64,000 nt of DNA from Rheinheimera hassiensis (GTDB lineage: Bacteria; Pseudomonadota; Gammaproteobacteria; Enterobacterales; Alteromonadaceae), in contig NZ_JAKUJZ010000006.1 of NCBI RefSeq assembly GCF_022436675.1, forward strand, positions 62,001-126,000, given 5' to 3'. The position numbers were made by a program, and so were the translations under genes. The notes beneath the pieces are model-generated. The model saw nothing but the letters and a program-made list of their open reading frames with translations. It was not told where the DNA came from and searched no databases. Numbering within the stretch: the first letter of the stretch is position 1; every line of letters begins with the position of its first letter. Shown piece by piece: positions 56,382-64,000 of this stretch.

Positions 56382-58850
56382 ATGGAAGGGTTAGTTCTTT
56401 GTGCGGTACTTATCGCCGCAATTGGCATACTGGCGTATAACCGCGCCAGCTTAACAATGTTTACCGCCGTTATCGCAGTAATACTGGCAACAGGCACTGC
56501 ATTAGATGTTGTTGGCGCAGTAAGCTGGATAGTATTTTTATTGATTGCGCTGCCGCTGAATATTGCCGCAGTGCGCCAGCAATACCTTACTAAACCACTG
56601 CTGAAAGTGTACCGGAAAATCATGCCGGAAATGTCCAGCACTGAGAAAGAAGCTATCGACGCCGGTACGACCTGGTGGGAAGCTGATTTATTCCGTGGCA
56701 ACCCGGACTGGCACAAAATGCATAACTTTCCGGTGCCGCGTTTAAGCGCCGAAGAGCAGGCATTCCTTGATGGCCCTGTAGAAGAAGTACTTGCCATAAT
56801 GGATGACTGGCACACCACACATGAACGTGCTGACCTAACCCCTGAAGTCTATCAGTATTTAAAAGACAAAGGCTTCTTCGCCATGATCATCAAAAAAGAA
56901 TATGGTGGCCTGGAGTTTTCGGCTTATGCGCAATCCTGTGTGCTGCAAAAACTGACCAGCAAGAGCATGGTGTTATCCAGCATCGTTGGTGTACCTAATT
57001 CATTAGGCCCGGGCGAACTGTTGCAACACTACGGTACTGATGAGCAGAAAAAACATTACTTACCACGCCTGGCTAAAGGCCTGGAAGTGCCCTGTTTTGC
57101 CCTGACCAGCCCGGAAGCCGGCTCAGACGCCGGTGCTATTCCTGATACCGGTATTATTTGTAAGGGCCAGTGGGAAGGCGAAGAAGTCATTGGTATGCGC
57201 CTGACCTGGGACAAACGCTATATCACGCTGGCGCCTATTGCGACTGTGCTGGGTTTAGCATTTAAACTGTATGACCCGGAAAAACTGCTGGGTGATAAAG
57301 AAGAGCTGGGCATTACCTGTGCGCTTATTCCTGTTAGCACGCCGGGCGTAAAAATTGGCCGCCGTCACTTTCCGCTAAACGTGCCGTTTCAAAACGGCCC
57401 TACCCAGGGTAAAGATATTTTTGTGCCGCTGGATTACATTATCGGTGGCGCGAAAATGGCCGGTCAGGGCTGGCGTATGCTGGTAGAGTGTTTGTCTGTT
57501 GGCCGCGCTATCACCCTGCCATCGAACAGCACCGGCGGTATTAAAGCCGTAGCTATGGCCACTGGCGCTTATGCCCGCATTCGCCGCCAGTTCAGATTGC
57601 CGATTGGTAAAATGGAAGGTGTGGAAGAAGCGATGGCCCGTATTGGCGGTTATGCCTATATGGCTGATGCATCTACCACGATGTCAGTTGGCTCAATAGA
57701 TTTAGGCGAGAAGCCATCAGTAATTTCAGCCATTACCAAATACCATATGACAGAGCGGATGCGCCAGGCCATCATTGATGCGATGGACATCCACGGTGGT
57801 AAGGGCATTTGTATGGGCCCTAACAACTATCTGGCGCGCGGTTATCAGGGCGCTCCGGTGGCTATTACGGTTGAAGGCGCCAATATTTTAACCCGTAATA
57901 TGATTATCTACGGTCAGGGTGCTATTCGTTGCCACCCTTATGTACTGGCCGAACTGCAAGCTGCCCAGTTAGACGATCAGGGCGCAGCAGTAACGGCATT
58001 TGATAAAGCGCTGTTTGGCCATATTGGCTTTGCTATCAGTAATTTCTTCCGTACCTTCTGGTTGTCATTAACCGGCGGTGCTTTTAGCAGCGCGCCTTAT
58101 GGCGATGCAACAGCAAAATATTATAAGCAAATGAACCGCTTTAGTGCCGCATTAGCGCTGATGTCGGATGTTGCTATGGGTACTTTAGGTGGTGATTTAA
58201 AACGTCGCGAGCGTATCTCTGCCCGTCTGGGTGATATTTTAAGTATGTTGTATCTGACATCAGCAGTGTTAAAGCGCTACAACGACGAAGGCCGTAAAAT
58301 TGACGATTTACCGCTGGTACAGTGGGCCTGTGAAGACAATCTGGCTAAAGCCCAGCTGGCACTGAATGAGCTGTTTGATAACTTCCCGAACCGTGTAATC
58401 GGTGTGGTATTAAAACGGGTGGTATTCCCGTGGGGCCGCACCTTACGCAAAGCGTCAGATGTTATTGAGCACAAAGTTGCCCGCATTATGCAAACACCGG
58501 GCGAAGCACGTTCACGCCTGGGCCACCATTTATACCTGAAAAACGAACCGTTAAACCAGTTAGGTTTAATGGAGCAGGCATTGCTGGATGTTCTGGCGGC
58601 TGAACCGGTGTTTGATAAGGTTACCCATGCTGCTGGTAAGCGTATGCCGTTCTATCGTCTGAATGAAGTTGCTGAGTTAGGTTTGCAGCTAAAAGTGATT
58701 AGCGAAGCCGAAGCAGAGCAGCTGCGGGTTGCAGAACGTGGCCGTTTATTTGCCATCAATGTTGATGACTTTGACCCTGAATATCTGGCTGCAGATAAAA
58801 CCCTGACCCAGCAAGGGGCTGGTGCAGTAGAGAAAGATCAGGCTGCCTAA
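56382..58850 (+). CDS. fadE: Acyl-CoA dehydrogenase FadE
   Basis: An 822-residue long FadE-type dehydrogenase, first step of fatty-acid beta-oxidation. Two or three hydrophobic segments at residues 1-65 anchor it to the inner membrane. The FAD/substrate core covers about 115-600: [20 protein letters not shown] and the catalytic-region segment [23 protein letters not shown] can be read. The C-terminal 200 residues are the FadE-specific extension. GGGAG precedes the ATG. A FadR-like site suggests regulation by fatty acids. Confidence 0.95.
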   Translation: MEGLVLCAVLIAAIGILAYNRASLTMFTAVIAVILATGTALDVVGAVSWIVFLLIALPLNIAAVRQQYLTKPLLKVYRKIMPEMSSTEKEAIDAGTTWWEADLFRGNPDWHKMHNFPVPRLSAEEQAFLDGPVEEVLAIMDDWHTTHERADLTPEVYQYLKDKGFFAMIIKKEYGGLEFSAYAQSCVLQKLTSKSMVLSSIVGVPNSLGPGELLQHYGTDEQKKHYLPRLAKGLEVPCFALTSPEAGSDAGAIPDTGIICKGQWEGEEVIGMRLTWDKRYITLAPIATVLGLAFKLYDPEKLLGDKEELGITCALIPVSTPGVKIGRRHFPLNVPFQNGPTQGKDIFVPLDYIIGGAKMAGQGWRMLVECLSVGRAITLPSNSTGGIKAVAMATGAYARIRRQFRLPIGKMEGVEEAMARIGGYAYMADASTTMSVGSIDLGEKPSVISAITKYHMTERMRQAIIDAMDIHGGKGICMGPNNYLARGYQGAPVAITVEGANILTRNMIIYGQGAIRCHPYVLAELQAAQLDDQGAAVTAFDKALFGHIGFAISNFFRTFWLSLTGGAFSSAPYGDATAKYYKQMNRFSAALALMSDVAMGTLGGDLKRRERISARLGDILSMLYLTSAVLKRYNDEGRKIDDLPLVQWACEDNLAKAQLALNELFDNFPNRVIGVVLKRVVFPWGRTLRKASDVIEHKVARIMQTPGEARSRLGHHLYLKNEPLNQLGLMEQALLDVLAAEPVFDKVTHAAGKRMPFYRLNEVAELGLQLKVISEAEAEQLRVAERGRLFAINVDDFDPEYLAADKTLTQQGAGAVEKDQAA

Positions 58851-58867
58851 GTTAGTTTTTAATTAAT

Positions 58868-58899
58868 AAAAAACGCCGGTTTTCACACCGGCGTTTTTT
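58868..58899. terminator. Bidirectional terminator between fadE and exeM
   Basis: AAAAAACGCCGGT at 58868-58880 pairs perfectly with ACCGGCGTTTTTT at 58887-58899 around a 6-base loop. T runs are present on both strands, so it serves both convergent genes. Confidence 0.93.
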
Positions 58900-58915
58900 A
58901 TTTGCAGCAATAAAC

Positions 58916-61501
58916 TTAGTTAAAGTTCACCACTAATTCAGCTGAACAGCTGGATGTAGCCTGCTGACAAATTTTATAGGTCACGCTTGGCGCTTCAGAG
59001 CGGAAGTTATCGTTAATACGCCCTGGTGCGGTTAAATTACGTACCGCTTCATTGTCACGATACAGAGTTAACCCTGTCGCATCGCCGCTCCAGTTCAGTT
59101 GCACTAAGCTCATGCCAAAACGGGCACGCACAGTGCGTAGCAGTTCCAGGTTGGCGTCCAGTGGGGGTAAAGCACCTGCCAAGTTAAACGATACGATTAC
59201 CGGATCATGATCTGACGAGCGGTATGCATCAGCTGCATAATAGTCAAGTTGCTGCTGGGGTGATTTAAACTCAATGTTATAATCCAGCGCTATTGGCTCG
59301 TCGGCATTAATATTCCACTTAGTCGCATCTGCCAGATACTGCAACGCCATATCATTAAGCAAGGCGTGATCCAGTGAGCCCGATAAGCCAGAGAACACAT
59401 AACCATGGCCAGGCACTTTGCCTAAGGCTTCAAACACGTTGATATAACCGGCCTGTGCCAACTTAGTGATAGGATCTTCTTTGGCATAAGCGTTTAAGTC
59501 ACCCATTACCACTGCCGGAATATCGGCAAAGTGCTCTGCAGCAAAAATACCGATTGCCTCAGCTGCACGGGTACGTGTCAGGTTGCAGTTACCCTGGCCA
59601 TCGCCGGTATCCGGATCTGCAGCACCGCACGAAGAGCCTTTAGATTTTAAGTGGTTAACCATCACGGCAAACTCAGCGTTATTCTCTATCAGGTTAAAAC
59701 GCTGTGCCAGCATAGGCCGGTTACTGCCATCATCAAACAAAGCCACGCCCTGGCCGTCTTTAGCTGAATTTACTGAATCAAGGATCAGCAGCTCGCCTGC
59801 AGGTTGTACCTGATCAGCTCGGTAGATTAAACCTACCGCTATTTCATCTGTACCCACCGGGCCTGCTGCACTAACATACTGCCAACTGCTATTGCCGGAA
59901 GCTGCACGTAAACCCTGCACCAGATCAGCGATAGCAGACGTTTGGCTGTAACCATCGTTTTCAATTTCCATCAGGCCAATAACGCTGACATCCATTGCCA
60001 CCATAGCGGCGAGAATTTTAGCCCGCTGGCGTTCAAACTCTACGGTGTCATCCGCACCCCGTGCCGTCGGGAAGCCGCCACCTGTGCCATTACCATTAAA
60101 GTAATTCAGCACATTAAAGCTGGCCACTTTAACATTGCCATCGGCAGAAAGTTCCGGCGCGGCAGTGCGGGGGTTGCTGTGGATAAAACTAACGCTTTGC
60201 GTTGGCATAATGCGGTATTCATTAAAACCGTAATGCACGGTACCGGTAAGGTTAAGCACCGTATCACCGCTACGCACTACATTTGCCGCCGACAAACCGC
60301 CGGTGGGATAAGGCACGGTTTCAGGGTTTTGTGAGCTGTTGGCATCATCTAACACAATTTTATTCAACGCATGCTCTGCCGCCAGTGTAATAGCATCGGC
60401 ACCCGGAGCTACAACCTGAGTCGGCGTATAGCGGCGGCCATTGGCTAATGTCAGTTCACCAAAGCGGCCCAGAGTAAAGGTATCGTTTACTGTTAATGGC
60501 TGCTCAAAGCTAACCAGCATGCCTTCTACGGCTTCAAGCTCAGCCAGGCTGCTAACCGGCAGGCTTAACGGGGTAGGCGCCGGTAATGGGCTGCTACCAC
60601 AATCAAGACTGGCAGCAACATTGGTCAGTTGCGTGTGGCCGTTAAACTCAGCTACTGTTGCCAGTAAGCGTACACGCTGGCCTTCTGCTACCGCTATATC
60701 GGTAGTATTTACATAAACAAACACCCCTTCTGAGCTGGCCGGATCATTATCCTGTTCTGCAGCAAGGGCCTGAATATTGTAGCCGCGTAAACCAGATAGT
60801 GTTTGCGTTACCACAGCCTCAACCTGCACCACTTCGCCCACCAACGGGCTTGCCATGCCGGTACCCTGAATAGCATAAATCGGCGTTGCCGGTTCGCCAC
60901 AGGCTAATATCGGCTCTGGTTCTGGCTCAGGATCCGGCCCGGGGCCCCCGCCTTCACCATTAAATAAGCCGATGTCACTGAAATCGTCCTGGGCAAAGCC
61001 CAGCCACTGCTCAGCCGGGTCAAAGCTGTCATTTGGGTTGGCATCATAACTAACGGCGGCACGGCGCAGCGTATCATTCGCGGTGGTAATACTGCCTGAG
61101 CCCCAAGCAGAGCCTGGGTCAACGCCTAACTGGCCTATTGAGTCCAGCACGACACCATTTTTTCTCAATATAATAGTATCGTCACCATTCCACAGGCTTT
61201 GTGTTACCTGCAAATCCGTTAATGCTAATAACTCTGCTGCCGAGTCGTTATCGGCAATAACAAAAGTTGCCCCTGCAGCAATACTGCCAGTAAGGTTAAT
61301 TGTCGTACCTGCGCTAGTATTGCCATTAAAATAGACCTGAATACTGTAAGTATCTAATGCAATTGCGCTATTGGTTGGGTTATATAACTCCAACGCTTTA
61401 TTGTTGCCAGAGCCTTCTACATATTCGGAAATAAACAATTCGGCATTTACTGCCGGTGCCAATAACATGGCAATAGTTGCTGATAGCGTCCTGATTTTCA
61501 T
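58916..61501 (-). CDS. ExeM/NucH-family extracellular endonuclease
   Basis: An 861-residue exported nuclease. Signal peptide (ending VNA), a lamin-tail domain (about residues 20-150, ELFISEYVEGSGNNKALELYN), a PDPEPEPEP linker near 193, an OB-fold region (about 200-310), then an endonuclease/exonuclease/phosphatase domain (about 455-780) with VKVASFNVLNYF, GLMEIENDG, MVNHLKSKGSSCG, VMGDLNAYAKEDP and SSDHDPVIVSF, the metal and catalytic residues. A C-terminal FN3-like module closes the protein. Relatives in Shewanella degrade extracellular DNA in biofilms and release phosphate. Convergent with fadE. Confidence 0.9.
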   Translation of the reverse strand: MKIRTLSATIAMLLAPAVNAELFISEYVEGSGNNKALELYNPTNSAIALDTYSIQVYFNGNTSAGTTINLTGSIAAGATFVIADNDSAAELLALTDLQVTQSLWNGDDTIILRKNGVVLDSIGQLGVDPGSAWGSGSITTANDTLRRAAVSYDANPNDSFDPAEQWLGFAQDDFSDIGLFNGEGGGPGPDPEPEPEPILACGEPATPIYAIQGTGMASPLVGEVVQVEAVVTQTLSGLRGYNIQALAAEQDNDPASSEGVFVYVNTTDIAVAEGQRVRLLATVAEFNGHTQLTNVAASLDCGSSPLPAPTPLSLPVSSLAELEAVEGMLVSFEQPLTVNDTFTLGRFGELTLANGRRYTPTQVVAPGADAITLAAEHALNKIVLDDANSSQNPETVPYPTGGLSAANVVRSGDTVLNLTGTVHYGFNEYRIMPTQSVSFIHSNPRTAAPELSADGNVKVASFNVLNYFNGNGTGGGFPTARGADDTVEFERQRAKILAAMVAMDVSVIGLMEIENDGYSQTSAIADLVQGLRAASGNSSWQYVSAAGPVGTDEIAVGLIYRADQVQPAGELLILDSVNSAKDGQGVALFDDGSNRPMLAQRFNLIENNAEFAVMVNHLKSKGSSCGAADPDTGDGQGNCNLTRTRAAEAIGIFAAEHFADIPAVVMGDLNAYAKEDPITKLAQAGYINVFEALGKVPGHGYVFSGLSGSLDHALLNDMALQYLADATKWNINADEPIALDYNIEFKSPQQQLDYYAADAYRSSDHDPVIVSFNLAGALPPLDANLELLRTVRARFGMSLVQLNWSGDATGLTLYRDNEAVRNLTAPGRINDNFRSEAPSVTYKICQQATSSCSAELVVNFN

Positions 61502-61754
61502 GTGTTCTCCCTGGAGGTGTTATTAAGGACATCTGAATATAAAGCGCTTTTATGGCAGATTCATTAACTTTATCTGCTTAATTTCGCTTATTTTCTTACA
61601 TCTAACCGTCAATAAAATTTACACCACACTAACCAACTGTTTTACATCAAGATGTAAATTAAATAGACGTAAAGCCATCTAATTTTAAGGCACTACTTCC
61701 ATCTGGCGTCAGGATCAGGTTTACTGTGTCAGACCATAATTAACGGAGCCCGAT

Positions 61755-62036
61755 ATGTTTAACGTAAATCAATATTTTGATGGCAAAGTTGCCTCTATTG
61801 CCTTTCAGGGCGAGCAGTTACCGGCAACAGTGGGTGTAATGGCACCGGGCGAATATGAGTTTGGTACCAGCAAGGATGAAGTGATGACAGTGATAAGCGG
61901 AGCGCTTACCGTGTTACTGCCGGGAGCAAACGGCTGGCAAACCTTTAGCCGCGGCCAGCATTTTTCTGTGCCAGCCGACAGTAAGTTTCAGTTGCAGGTA
62001 GCAGTAGATACAGCGTACCTTTGCACCTATGCCTGA
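61755..62036 (+). CDS. ppnP: Pyrimidine/purine nucleoside phosphorylase
   Basis: A 93-residue cupin (DUF1255) enzyme with broad nucleoside phosphorylase activity. It starts [19 protein letters not shown] and shows [23 protein letters not shown] and [13 protein letters not shown]. Length matches E. coli PpnP (94). CGGAG precedes the ATG. The ABC transporter follows after 20 bases. Confidence 0.93.
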   Translation: MFNVNQYFDGKVASIAFQGEQLPATVGVMAPGEYEFGTSKDEVMTVISGALTVLLPGANGWQTFSRGQHFSVPADSKFQLQVAVDTAYLCTYA

Positions 62037-62056
62037 TGAGGTAACAAGGATCAACT

Positions 62057-63859
62057 ATGCGCGGTATGCGCTCTGCTGCAAAACAACCTGAACCCGCGAA
62101 AAGACCTGAAGCAACCAGCCTGAAACAGACATTGGCCATGTTATGGCCTTATCTGTGGCAATTTAAATACCGCGTATTGCTGGCTTTATTGGCATTAGTT
62201 GCCGCTAAAGCCGCCACCCTGCTAATGCCACTGGCACTGAAACACATTGTCGATGCACTCGATCAGGGCCAGCACAATTTGCTGGTTGTGCCTCTGGCTA
62301 TGTTATTGCTGTATGGTGGCCTGCGCTTTGCCAGTGTGTTTTTTGGCGAAGTACGCGATGCCCTGTTTGGCCGGGTAACCGAGCATGCCATGCGCAAGCT
62401 GGGCCTGCGGGTATTTCAGCATCTGCATAGTTTAGAGCTGGCGTTTCACCTGGACCGGCAAACCGGCGGTATTAGCCGTGATATTGAGCGCGGCACCAAT
62501 GGCCTGAGTTTCTTAATGCGCTTTTTAATGTTTAATATCGCGCCAACCTTATTTGAAATTCTGGCAGTAGCGCTGATTTTCGCTACCCTGTTCTCGCCGC
62601 TTTACTCTGTTGTTACCGTGCTGGCTGTTGCGGTGTATATCTTTTTTACTGTGGTTATTACCGAATGGCGCAACAAATACACCCGCGAAGCCAACCAGGC
62701 CGATAACACCACTAACAGCCGCGCCGTTGACAGCCTGCTGAACTATGAAACGGTAAAGTATTTTAATAACGAGCACTACGAAGCACAAACCTATGACAGC
62801 TTTCTGGCAAAGTGGGAGCAAGCCCGCTTAAAAAACCGCTTAAGCCTGCTGGCATTAAACTCGGGCCAGGCACTGATTATTGCTGCGGCTATTACCGCAC
62901 TAATGTGGTTAGCCGCCGATGAAGTGGTTAGTAAACAGCTGACGCTGGGCGATTTAGTGATGGTGAATGCTTATATGATCCAACTATTTTTACCGCTTAA
63001 CTTTTTGGGTTTTGTTTATCGCGAAATCCGCCGGGCGTTAACAGATTTAGAAAATATGCTCGGCTTACTTAAGCGCAAACCGGATATTACCAACGTAGCG
63101 GATGCCACCACTCTCAAGCTTGCTAACGGCAGTATCCGTTTCCAGCAGGTCGATTTTGCTTACCAGAATGAACGCCCTATTTTGCAGCAGTTAAGTTTTA
63201 CGGTACCACCCGGCAGCAAGGTTGCGATTGTGGGCGCCAGTGGCGCCGGTAAAAGCACTATCGCCCGGCTGCTATACCGCTTTTACCGTATCAGCGGCGG
63301 CAGTATCAGCATTGATGATCAGGATATCAGCACAGTTACACTGGACAGCCTGCGCCGTGCTATTGCCATAGTGCCGCAAGACACCGTGCTGTTTAACAGC
63401 AGCATACGTGACAATATCCGCTATGGACGCCCCGATGCCAGCGAGCAGGAGGTTGAACAAGCGATAGACTTAGCCCACCTGCGCGGCTTTATCAACAGCC
63501 TGCCGCACGGCGATGCTACTCAGGTAGGCGAGCGCGGGCTAAAAGTATCTGGTGGCGAAAAGCAGCGTATAGCTATTGCCCGGGCTATTTTAAAGAAATC
63601 GCCGATTCTGGTATTTGATGAGGCCACTTCAGCGCTCGACTCAACGTCCGAGCAAGCCATATTACAAGCCATGCGCGAAGTAGCCCGCAATCATACCAGT
63701 GTGGTAATAGCACACCGGTTATCTACTATTACTGATGCCGACAATATCATCGTATTAAAGCACGGCCGGCTGGCTGAGCAAGGCAGCCACAACGAATTGC
63801 TGGCCGCCAACGGTGAATATGCACGGATGTGGCAGTTACAACAAAAACAACAAAGCTAA
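62057..63859 (+). CDS. ATM1-type ABC exporter (fused permease and ATPase)
   Basis: A 600-residue half-transporter of the ABCB/ATM1-HMT1 group. Six membrane helices cover about residues 35-330, with NYETVKYFNNEHYE near 232, a family signature. The ATPase domain (about 355-590) has Walker A GASGAGKST, signature VSGGEKQRIAIARAI, Walker B ILVFDEATSALD and the H-loop IAHRLST. Relatives export glutathione-linked sulphur compounds or metal conjugates. Possibly cotranscribed with ppnP. Confidence 0.92.
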   Translation: MRGMRSAAKQPEPAKRPEATSLKQTLAMLWPYLWQFKYRVLLALLALVAAKAATLLMPLALKHIVDALDQGQHNLLVVPLAMLLLYGGLRFASVFFGEVRDALFGRVTEHAMRKLGLRVFQHLHSLELAFHLDRQTGGISRDIERGTNGLSFLMRFLMFNIAPTLFEILAVALIFATLFSPLYSVVTVLAVAVYIFFTVVITEWRNKYTREANQADNTTNSRAVDSLLNYETVKYFNNEHYEAQTYDSFLAKWEQARLKNRLSLLALNSGQALIIAAAITALMWLAADEVVSKQLTLGDLVMVNAYMIQLFLPLNFLGFVYREIRRALTDLENMLGLLKRKPDITNVADATTLKLANGSIRFQQVDFAYQNERPILQQLSFTVPPGSKVAIVGASGAGKSTIARLLYRFYRISGGSISIDDQDISTVTLDSLRRAIAIVPQDTVLFNSSIRDNIRYGRPDASEQEVEQAIDLAHLRGFINSLPHGDATQVGERGLKVSGGEKQRIAIARAILKKSPILVFDEATSALDSTSEQAILQAMREVARNHTSVVIAHRLSTITDADNIIVLKHGRLAEQGSHNELLAANGEYARMWQLQQKQQS

Positions 63860-63889
63860 TTGTAACTGCCAACAGGCCAGCGCTAATAA

Positions 63890-64000
63890 CTATGCAGTTT
63901 TGGGCCCACTGATATAACGATATATCAATGCCCCTGCTATAGCGCCAACTATCGGAGCTAACCAGAACAGCCATAACTGCATAACGGCCCAGTCACCAAC
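63890..64000 (-). CDS. aqpZ: Aquaporin Z, C-terminal end only
   Basis: The reverse strand is open from the window edge to a TAG at 63890-63892. The 36 residues, including [19 protein letters not shown] and IYRYISG, match the last helix and tail of AqpZ (E. coli has a QLWLFW block there). The rest lies outside the window. Converges with the ABC transporter gene. Confidence 0.82.
   Translation of the reverse strand, partial: VGDWAVMQLWLFWLAPIVGAIAGALIYRYISGPKTA

Noticed and set aside
61502-61754. AT-rich gap between the nuclease gene and ppnP
   Set aside because: Examined for small genes, terminators and operators on both strands; only divergent promoters are expected and no element was clear.

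Overview
The window reads as a chromosomal segment of a marine or freshwater gammaproteobacterium near Rheinheimera, Alishewanella or Arsukibacterium (order Alteromonadales in the broad sense). This placement rests on remembered protein resemblance and gene order, not on a search. It is dense, mostly housekeeping, and keeps several gene orders known from Escherichia coli: rnm(yciV)-yciO beside the trp operon; ybgC-tolQRAB-pal-cpoB, then tRNA-Lys genes, then nadA; ruvB-ruvA-ruvC-yebC-aspS; yecE-cmoA-cmoB; and purM-purN. There is no rRNA, no CRISPR array, no prophage and no intact insertion sequence.

Region by region. 1-1150 holds the 5' part of yciO and rnm. 1276-8592 is an accessory glycan-scavenging locus (GH30 glycosidase, tryptophan-halogenase-like flavoprotein, TonB-dependent receptor, divergent membrane-anchored AraC regulator). 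Together with a small DUF6435 gene it separates rnm from the trp operon, which are neighbours in E. coli. 9017-15908 is a complete trp operon (trpL leader and attenuator, trpE, trpG, trpD, fused trpCF, trpB, trpA, terminator). 15974-31296 is mixed housekeeping: a SlyD-like isomerase, a PQQ sugar dehydrogenase, ferrochelatase, an unusual bifunctional penicillin-binding protein, a diguanylate cyclase, a HAD phosphatase, YccF, an Atl-type DNA repair protein, a trio of small unknown genes (one with a C-terminal peptide repeat), AcpH, a YebC paralogue, cytochrome b562, a dipeptidase, DUF445 and YjjX. 31386-35665 carries an unknown exported protein, a 2OG-Fe(II) oxygenase, tRNA-Ser with duplicated flanking debris, nadA and four tRNA-Lys genes.

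35814-40998 is the Tol-Pal envelope operon. 40999-41726 has no coding sequence; it holds a candidate small RNA (promoter plus intrinsic terminator) and a 126-bp nested palindrome that looks like a MITE. 41727-46520 is ruvBAC-yebC-aspS. 46604-49426 is a large sensor diguanylate cyclase with three periplasmic-binding-protein domains. 49493-55953 contains yecE, cmoAB, a LysR regulator, an unknown gene, purMN and a DUF3108 protein. 55989-56191 is a collapsed remnant of a class II glutamine amidotransferase (yafJ). It is followed by fadE with a FadR-like operator, an exported ExeM-type nuclease, ppnP, an ATM1-type ABC transporter and the 3' end of aqpZ.

The most rewarding non-coding items are the trp leader (three Trp codons, antiterminator, terminator, and an extra helix that buries the leader start codon), the candidate sRNA, the MITE-like palindrome, the tRNA-Ser-derived duplications, two tRNA-Lys genes with an A53-U61 pair in place of the near-universal G53-C61, and the yafJ remnant beside fadE.
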